Source: an uncultured Anaerotignum sp. (GTDB taxonomy: Bacteria > Bacillota > Clostridia > Lachnospirales > Anaerotignaceae). From it: 21,243 nt of DNA. The position numbers and the translations under genes are program-made. The stretch covers positions 1-21,243 of the forward strand of contig NZ_CAJMDQ010000041.1 of assembly GCF_905212195.1 (NCBI RefSeq), in the 5' to 3' direction. Positions 13,778-19,470 of this stretch are shown piece after piece (position 1 is the stretch's first letter; each line of letters begins with the position of its first letter). The notes under the pieces were generated by a model. It had not been told where the DNA came from and did no database searches. It saw nothing but the letters and a program-made list of their open reading frames with translations.

Positions 13778-14854
13778 TCACAAATGCATCTGTTCGTATT
13801 CCATATCTTCCAACATAGCAAGTCCTTCTGCCCAGATTTTTTTGAAAGCAGAAGGCAGTGCATATTTTTCTTTTGCCTCCTCTATAGTTACCCATTGAAA
13901 TGGTGTATCCGCCATAGCTTTTACGTTGATAAAATACGCATCCATATGCCATTCTATATGTGTAAAAATATGCTTCTGTCCCCGCATATTTTTGATTTCT
14001 GCCTGTTGTATGCCCCAATCGGCAAAAGCCATTGGCAAAGCATATTCTTTTGGTACATGAGGCAGTTCCCATAAGTTTGCCAACAAGCCTTTGCTGTCAC
14101 GCTTTCTCAAGGCAATTCTTTTGCCATCCGTCATAAAGCAAACAGAAAGATATTCTTTCGTTCTTGGCTTTTTCTCACTCTTTACGGGATACTGCATAGG
14201 ATTTCCTTTTTGATATGCCAGACACAATGTCCGAAGGGGGCAATTTTCACACTTAGGTTCCCCATTGGGTACGCATACTGTTGCCCCCAATTCCATCAAC
14301 GCCTGATTCACGTCTCCAGCAATCTCTCCTGTCAGTGCGTCATTGATTTCTTCTTCCCATGCCTTTTTGGTCTGCTGGAGCATGATATCCCTTTCATCGG
14401 CAAAGACTCTGGACATAACGCGAAGCACATTGCCGTCCACTGCCGCAAAAGGCAGAGAAAACGCAATGGAAGCTACCGCACCAGCCGTATAAGGTCCAAT
14501 GCCTTTCAGCCGCAAAAGTGCTTTATGGTCTGCCGGCATTTTTCCGTCGTATTCTGCCATGACCTGTTTTGCCGCTGCCTGCATGTTCCGCACACGACTA
14601 TAATATCCCAAGCCTTCCCATAACTTGAGAATCTGTTCCTCATCGGCTTCTGCCAAATGACGGATGGTAGGCAGTTCCTCCAAAAACCTTGCATAATAAG
14701 GCTTTACCGCCTCCACTCTCGTCTGCTGGAGCATAATTTCCGAAACCCAAATGGCATAGGGGTCTTTTGTTCTGCGCCATGGCAAATCTCTTTTATATAC
14801 ATGATACCACTCTGTTAAGAGGGCAAACACTGTCTGTAAACTCTGTTCCTGCAT
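13778..14854 (-). CDS. mutY: A/G-specific adenine glycosylase (MutY)
   Basis: This 358-residue base-excision repair enzyme removes adenine mispaired with 8-oxoguanine. The helix-hairpin-helix glycosylase domain shows LPWRRTKDPYAIWVSEIMLQQT with catalytic Glu39, the HhH LKGIGPYTAGAV (about 116-127) and VDGNVLRV with catalytic Asp140. The iron-sulfur ligands are Cys194, Cys202, Cys205 and Cys211, with seven rather than six residues between the first two. Residues about 225-358 form the NUDIX-like 8-oxoG recognition domain (DSKGLLANLWELPHV, FTHIEWHMDAYFI). The frame opens ten codons earlier, but ATG 14854, eight bases after AAGGA, fits the family start. It has its own promoter and is monocistronic. 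Confidence 0.96.
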   Translation of the reverse strand: MQEQSLQTVFALLTEWYHVYKRDLPWRRTKDPYAIWVSEIMLQQTRVEAVKPYYARFLEELPTIRHLAEADEEQILKLWEGLGYYSRVRNMQAAAKQVMAEYDGKMPADHKALLRLKGIGPYTAGAVASIAFSLPFAAVDGNVLRVMSRVFADERDIMLQQTKKAWEEEINDALTGEIAGDVNQALMELGATVCVPNGEPKCENCPLRTLCLAYQKGNPMQYPVKSEKKPRTKEYLSVCFMTDGKRIALRKRDSKGLLANLWELPHVPKEYALPMAFADWGIQQAEIKNMRGQKHIFTHIEWHMDAYFINVKAMADTPFQWVTIEEAKEKYALPSAFKKIWAEGLAMLEDMEYEQMHL

Positions 14855-14892
14855 AAAACAATCCTTTCTGGAGATAGATTTCAATCTATTCT

Positions 14893-14921
14893 ATCATATT
14901 TTCAGATAAAACAACGGACAA
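14893..14921 (-). promoter_or_regulatory. Sigma-A promoter of mutY
   Basis: On the minus strand TTGTCC (14916-14921) and TATGAT (14893-14898) are 17 bases apart, about 40 bases before the start codon. A perfect ATAGATT-TC-AATCTAT repeat (14874-14889) lies at the predicted start of the transcript. Confidence 0.6.
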
Positions 14922-14965
14922 ACCTCCAGCAATTTTCTCTTCAAAAAAATAATTCCAAGCAAAAT

Positions 14966-15006
14966 AAGAATCACTGGAATCCCGTAAGCCCCAAGAATTC
15001 CAGTGA
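14966..15006 (-). terminator. Probable terminator of the FNT channel gene
   Basis: TCACTGGAAT (14971-14980) pairs perfectly with ATTCCAGTGA (14997-15006) around a 16-base loop. On the minus strand TTCTTATTTTG follows the stem. It lies about 50 bases past the FNT stop. Confidence 0.6.
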
Positions 15007-15059
15007 CATTTATTTTCTTATGAAGATGCCCTAAAAGGTCTGTCCGCAAAATACAGCAA

Positions 15060-15683
15060 TTATCGTATTTTAAAACATTTCAGGTAAAGAGGAATAATCA
15101 TACCACCAACGGAATTCCCCAAAGTCATGACGATGATGGAAAGCAAGCAATGACCGCTCCATACACCTGCCAGAGAAAAATAATACATATTGGCAATGAC
15201 GTGTTCAAATCCACTCAGGATAAATACCATAACCGGAATAAACACCCCTACGGTACGAATGGTGGAACCTGTCTGATTTTTGAAAATATCTACGGCAATA
15301 AACATGAGCATGCCGCAGAATACAGCCAACAGGAAAATACTCAGGAAATCATCGTTCAGCTTTGTTGCCGCGATAGTTTGTACTTTTTCCGCCATACCTT
15401 CGTAGATGCGGCTGTTCCGTACCATCCATGCAACGATATATGTACCAATCAGATTGCCAATCCACGTGATTGCCAGTTCAATGAGATACACAGGCTTCTG
15501 CATCGGCAGATAACCGATTTTCCCGGTAAACAACTGCAATTGGAAAATAACAATGGTAAACAGGCCAATGGCAAAGAGACAACTGCCCACAACAGGATTT
15601 TGCTGTGATAGATACACTGTACCGCCCATGCCAATCAATCCACCTGCAATGACCGCAGAAACCAACTGCCTTACTCGTTCCAT
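15060..15683 (-). CDS. Formate/nitrite transporter (FNT) family channel, minimal form
   Basis: This 207-residue membrane protein carries six hydrophobic segments and the FNT signatures: an N-terminal helix AVIAGGLIGMGGTVYL, LFTGKIGYL in the TM2-TM3 loop region, the helix-5 motif SGFEHVIANMYY with the conserved central His161, and LGNSVGGMIIPLYL in the last helix. FNT pentamers conduct formate, nitrite, hydrosulfide or related weak acids across the membrane. The substrate is not decidable here, though formate or short organic acids suit a fermenter. It is shorter than FocA (about 285) because the N-terminal cytosolic helix and C-terminal tail are missing; the core is complete. It has its own consensus promoter and appears monocistronic. 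Confidence 0.88.
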   Translation of the reverse strand: MERVRQLVSAVIAGGLIGMGGTVYLSQQNPVVGSCLFAIGLFTIVIFQLQLFTGKIGYLPMQKPVYLIELAITWIGNLIGTYIVAWMVRNSRIYEGMAEKVQTIAATKLNDDFLSIFLLAVFCGMLMFIAVDIFKNQTGSTIRTVGVFIPVMVFILSGFEHVIANMYYFSLAGVWSGHCLLSIIVMTLGNSVGGMIIPLYLKCFKIR

Positions 15684-15735
15684 ATTGACATCTCCTCTAC
15701 CCCTGTTCCATTACAACCACTACAAATACGTGGTA

Positions 15736-15765
15736 AGTATACTATATCTTGTGGTATTTTGTCAA
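15736..15765 (-). promoter_or_regulatory. Sigma-A promoter of the FNT gene
   Basis: On the minus strand TTGACA (15760-15765) and TATACT (15736-15741) are 18 bases apart. A small CCAC/GTGG hairpin lies at about 15717-15733 in the leader. GAGGAGATG precedes the ATG at 15683. Confidence 0.75.
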
Positions 15766-15833
15766 CACGAACACAACAAATGATACAATTTGAATGGGAT
15801 TTTATTCCAAACAAAATAGCATAATGCCAAAAG

Positions 15834-15869
15834 AAAAACCTCCAAAGACTGTTGTTTCTTTGGAGGTTT
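15834..15869 (-). terminator. Terminator of the surface-modification operon
   Basis: AAACCTCCAAAG (15836-15847) pairs perfectly with CTTTGGAGGTTT (15858-15869), and on the minus strand the stem runs into TTTTTCTTTT. It lies about 35 bases past the lipoprotein stop and closes the four-gene operon. Confidence 0.88.
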
Positions 15870-15903
15870 CGTATTTCTGATGCTTTCTATGATTCCATTA
15901 AAA

Positions 15904-16623
15904 TCAGTTGAATGCAGGACCGCCGCCTTCTGTCAGGCAGCCTTCTGTTGTCTGTTCGGGAATCTGTTCCACAGGTGCCTGCTGAGGTTCAGATGCAGCG
16001 GGTGCACTCTGCTGCGCGGGCTGTGCAGGTGCTTCCTGCTGTACTTCTTCTACAGGAGCAGGTTCACTTGCCACTTCTTCCTGAGATTCTGCGTCTTTCT
16101 GTGCTTTTGCAGCAACTTCCTGTTCCTTGGTAGAAACCGCATCACCGGATGCTTTGCTTGTGTATTTCGCAAAAACAACATCATCTTCCAGACACAGTTC
16201 CACATTCTGGTCAATATCATCCAGACCCAATGCACTCAGTTCATAAACAGTGCCGTCTGCCAATGTGAGCTGTACCTGATATACCACATTCAGGGCAACA
16301 TCTTTTTCCCCTACGCCTTCTGTTTCGCCTGCTTCTTCTGGCATATAGAACCATTCTGCTGTTTCGCCATTTTTCAGAACAGCGTCGCTTGCCAGCATAT
16401 TGGCAGGATATGCTTCCTCATCGGAAGTTTTCACGGAAATGCCTGTCACATCCTGACCAATGCTGTTTTTCAGCAGAATGTCATATGCCCCTTCCGCTTC
16501 TGTACCGATTACCTGATACTGAGGTTCGGTAGTAGCTGTTTCTGCCGCTTCCTGTCCGCAGCCAGCCACTGCCATACACATTGCTGCCGCAAGAACAAAT
16601 CCCCATACTCTTTTTGCTTTCAT
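15904..16623 (-). CDS. Hypothetical lipoprotein with Pro/Gln/Ala-rich tail
   Basis: This 239-residue exported protein has a type II signal peptide MKAKRVWGFVLAAAMCMAVAGC; the lipobox is VAGC, with the lipidated Cys at residue 22. A globular part (about 35-165) has alternating strands and acidic loops (AYDILLKNSIGQDVTG, VVYQVQLTLADGTVYEL) and may be a small beta-sandwich; I do not recognise a family. From about residue 165 it becomes low-complexity: a Lys/Glu/Ala-rich helix-like stretch, then a Pro/Gln/Ala/Glu-rich tail to the C-terminus. Such tails often span or associate with the wall. It is the last gene of the operon, 12 bases after the DHHW gene, with GGGAGGTAATG as ribosome site. Position suggests an accessory to surface acylation, but this is inference. 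Confidence 0.8.
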   Translation of the reverse strand: MKAKRVWGFVLAAAMCMAVAGCGQEAAETATTEPQYQVIGTEAEGAYDILLKNSIGQDVTGISVKTSDEEAYPANMLASDAVLKNGETAEWFYMPEEAGETEGVGEKDVALNVVYQVQLTLADGTVYELSALGLDDIDQNVELCLEDDVVFAKYTSKASGDAVSTKEQEVAAKAQKDAESQEEVASEPAPVEEVQQEAPAQPAQQSAPAASEPQQAPVEQIPEQTTEGCLTEGGGPAFN

Positions 16624-16635
16624 TTCATTACCTCC

Positions 16636-18036
16636 CTAAAGATTCCATGTGATTTCTTTACTGCAAACGATAAAGGGCTGGCTGCCATTTACCGCAATTA
16701 CATTCAGCTGTATATTTCCTTCCGGCACACTGCCGCCTTTCAAATAAAGATGAAAACCATTGGCTTCCCCATCTTCTGTTTCTGCATAAAAAGTTTCGTA
16801 TGTTTTGGTTTCCATGGTGTTTTCATTTCTCACAGAAACATAAATCTGTGTATCCGGCTGGATATATTTTTCATCTAAAGTGCCTTTGATTTCCAGAAAA
16901 GAACCTGCTTTTTCCGCAGTCATTTCCGTATTGGTCTGCGCTTGAGGTGCAATCATATTTTTCACCTGTGGGCATTCCACAATGGGCATATCTGTAATGA
17001 AATCATCCAGATTTCGTTCTACTTTTTCAATGACCACCACATCCGGCTGGTACTGCTCCACTTGCAGCAGATTATAAGGCACCAATCTGGAAAAATATCC
17101 TTTTTCAAATTCTCCTGCCACAAAGGGAAGAAGACTTTCCCCGAAAGAATCCCGATACATCAAAATACTGCCTGTTGCGTCAGGATTTTCCGTTTCAATC
17201 CAAGAATCCATATTGTCCTTTACCTCATTGACATAGACAAAATTGGATGCTGTATCGTAGAAATAATCGTCCTCTTTCTGCACTGCTTTGGGAAAAAGCA
17301 TTTCATCCAAATCGCCGCTATGGACTTTTTCCACATCAAAAGGCGCATTCAGATAAGTTTCATAATCTTTTCCCACTTGTTCCATGAGGTTTCTATATGC
17401 CAGTAATGCCCCCTGATTGTTCCAATGGGAATCCCGCTGGAAATACAGAACTTCCTCTTTTTCCAGAAATGCTCCATACAAATCAATGTAAGAAATGCCT
17501 TCCTGCTGAAAGCGTTCTGTCAACATTTCCAGATTGCTTTCATTCCCCTTTTGATAATAATAGGGCATGTTTTCATCATACAAACTGTTTTTATTGGGCG
17601 GCACCATAAGATAAAAGGCACTGCCCTCCTCCTGCACATAGTTCTGTATGAGTTTCAGGTTATGAAGAATGGCGTACATTTCTCTTTCCGAAAAGAGATT
17701 GGTTCCCTGATAATCGGCTGTGGTTCCACTGAAATACAGCCAATCATTTTTTCCCAGAACCACCTGATCTGTTGCACTGCTTTGAATCACATTCTTTCGC
17801 AGCAAAGCGTTTGCCGTAACCCAATACTGCCGCAATGCAAAATGGTCTTCAAAATAGGCTCCCATTTCACTTAAATACTCTTGATTCCATCCTTCTTCTG
17901 TTTTTAATGAAGGAAAGGAAGCCAATTCTGTATTTTCGGTGGTTTCGTCGCTTCTCCAAAACAACATGCCTGCAAAGGGAAAAACCAAGAACGCCCATAC
18001 GGCTATGATAAATATCAAATATTTCTTATGTTTCAT
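16636..18036 (-). CDS. DHHW (AlgJ/AlgX-like) extracellular O-acetyltransferase
   Basis: This 466-residue protein has an N-terminal membrane anchor (about residues 5-27), after which the protein is extracytoplasmic. The SGNH-type catalytic set of the AlgX/AlgJ/DHHW family is visible: Asp202 and His204 in RDSHWNNQGA, and the nucleophile Ser297 in YRDSFGESL. Further family blocks are YFEDHFALRQ, VVLGKNDWLYFSG and FYLMVPPNKNSLY. These enzymes transfer acetyl groups, supplied across the membrane by an MBOAT partner, to an extracellular polysaccharide. A C-terminal beta-rich domain (about 365-466) could bind the polymer. The partner MBOAT lies 12 bases upstream in the same operon. The acceptor polymer is unknown because no glycosyltransferase is nearby. 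Confidence 0.9.
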   Translation of the reverse strand: MKHKKYLIFIIAVWAFLVFPFAGMLFWRSDETTENTELASFPSLKTEEGWNQEYLSEMGAYFEDHFALRQYWVTANALLRKNVIQSSATDQVVLGKNDWLYFSGTTADYQGTNLFSEREMYAILHNLKLIQNYVQEEGSAFYLMVPPNKNSLYDENMPYYYQKGNESNLEMLTERFQQEGISYIDLYGAFLEKEEVLYFQRDSHWNNQGALLAYRNLMEQVGKDYETYLNAPFDVEKVHSGDLDEMLFPKAVQKEDDYFYDTASNFVYVNEVKDNMDSWIETENPDATGSILMYRDSFGESLLPFVAGEFEKGYFSRLVPYNLLQVEQYQPDVVVIEKVERNLDDFITDMPIVECPQVKNMIAPQAQTNTEMTAEKAGSFLEIKGTLDEKYIQPDTQIYVSVRNENTMETKTYETFYAETEDGEANGFHLYLKGGSVPEGNIQLNVIAVNGSQPFIVCSKEITWNL

Positions 18037-18048
18037 TTTGCAAAGCCC

Positions 18049-19455
18049 CTAAAATCTAAAATAAATAAATGGATTATATGTTCCGCCGGACAAACTCAGC
18101 ATACAAAGAATCAGCAATACAAAACTTGCTATATAGCTGAAGTATACCGCTGGTTTCCTTAAATTCTCCTTTGCCAGACAAGCCTCCGCAGCTTTAGGAA
18201 TCAATGGTGCACTGCCAAAGACTGCTACAACCAATGTCACAAGGAATATGGGTGTCAACTGCTCCCAAACTATCGCCATCTGCAAAGAGGAAAATTCCCA
18301 ACCGCTAAACATTGTGCCGATCATGAACATTCCCTGTCCAAAGGTATCCGCACGAAACATGACAAAGCCCACGCACACAACAAGCAATGCGTAAATATGT
18401 GCCAGAACCTTTGGCAGTTTTTTTACAGGACACACCTGTTCAAAGAGCAGGAATACCCCGTGCCATAAGCCCCAGAGCACAAAAGTCCAGTTTGCACCAT
18501 GCCATAAGCCTGTTGAGAAAAACACAATCATTTTGTTCAGGCAAGTACGTGCTTTTCCTTTTCGATTGCCGCCCAGAGGGATATACAAATATTCCTTGAA
18601 CCATGTGGACAAAGAAATGTGCCATCTTCTCCAAAATTCCTGAATATTGGCTGAAATATAGGGATAGCGGAAGTTTTCCAGAAAACGGAACCCAAACATA
18701 TGCCCCAAGCCGATTGCCATATCGCTGTAACCGCTGAAATCGAAATAAATTTGCAGCATATAAGCAATAGCGGCAATCCATGCGGAAAGAATATTCAATT
18801 CTCCAGCGCCAGCGGCAAACAGTGCGTCAGCTGTAACTGCCATGGTGTTGGAAATCAGAACTTTTTTGGAAAGGCCGATGATAAATCTCCGCAAACCTTC
18901 CGCAATTTCTTTCACATCTGTATTTCGATTGTCAATCTGTTCCTGTATATCGTGATACTTTACAATTGGCCCAGCAATGAGCTGTGGGAAAAAGGAGATA
19001 TAAAGCATCACATTCCACAAATTTTTCTGCGGCTCCACTTCTCTGCGATAAACGTCAATGACATAGGACAATGCCTGAAAGGTAAAGAAAGAAATACCAA
19101 TAGGCAAAGCCAATCCAGCCAAGGGAATTTCACTGCCGCAAAGCTGATTGACAGTCTGTACCATCATATCCAGATACTTGAACACTACCAGAAGCCCAAT
19201 ATTGATAATCACCGCAATGGCAAGAATCCATTGCCGTTTCTTTTTATTTTCCGTTCCCAGCAGTCTGCCGAAAATATAATTTATGATGATGCTGGCAATC
19301 ATCAGCAGTACATAAACCGGCTCGCCATAAGCATAAAACAGCAGACTGACTACAATAAGCAACACATTTCTGATACGCAGCGTCGGAAGCAGATAATAAA
19401 GCGCCAGTACCACCGGCAAAAAAATACATAAAAATGTCAGTGAACTAAATACCAT
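18049..19455 (-). CDS. MBOAT family O-acyltransferase (AlgI/DltB-like)
   Basis: This 468-residue polytopic membrane protein passes acyl groups, normally acetyl, from a cytosolic donor to an extracytoplasmic acceptor or partner. Family marks are LTFLCIFLPVVLALYYL at the N-terminus, LPIGISFFTFQALSYVIDVYR (about 117-137), PQLIAGPIVKY, FDFSGYSDMAIGLGHMFGF, the re-entrant FWRRWHISLSTWFKEYLYIPLGG block and GLWHGANWTFVLWGLWHG, with His319 as the conserved MBOAT histidine. It is AlgI/PatA-like rather than a Dlt protein, because a DHHW gene rather than dltA/C/D follows. It starts 15 bases after the stop of the SLH-transglutaminase gene and is probably co-transcribed with it. Confidence 0.94.
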   Translation of the reverse strand: MVFSSLTFLCIFLPVVLALYYLLPTLRIRNVLLIVVSLLFYAYGEPVYVLLMIASIIINYIFGRLLGTENKKKRQWILAIAVIINIGLLVVFKYLDMMVQTVNQLCGSEIPLAGLALPIGISFFTFQALSYVIDVYRREVEPQKNLWNVMLYISFFPQLIAGPIVKYHDIQEQIDNRNTDVKEIAEGLRRFIIGLSKKVLISNTMAVTADALFAAGAGELNILSAWIAAIAYMLQIYFDFSGYSDMAIGLGHMFGFRFLENFRYPYISANIQEFWRRWHISLSTWFKEYLYIPLGGNRKGKARTCLNKMIVFFSTGLWHGANWTFVLWGLWHGVFLLFEQVCPVKKLPKVLAHIYALLVVCVGFVMFRADTFGQGMFMIGTMFSGWEFSSLQMAIVWEQLTPIFLVTLVVAVFGSAPLIPKAAEACLAKENLRKPAVYFSYIASFVLLILCMLSLSGGTYNPFIYFRF

Positions 19456-19470
19456 ATCTTTCTGCCCTAC

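Noticed and set aside
15757..15778. Possible Rex (redox) operator at the FNT promoter
   Set aside because: TTGTCAA and ACAACAA half-sites are present, but their spacing does not fit the usual Rex palindrome (TTGTTAA-N4-TTAACAA).
15880..16878. 332-codon plus-strand open frame opposite the lipoprotein and DHHW genes
   Set aside because: It is Cys/Phe-rich, crosses two real genes and a terminator, and has no domain signature.
18049..19455. Teichoic acid D-alanylation (DltB) for the MBOAT protein
   Set aside because: No dltA, dltC or dltD neighbours are present. A DHHW/AlgJ-type partner follows, pointing to O-acetylation instead.
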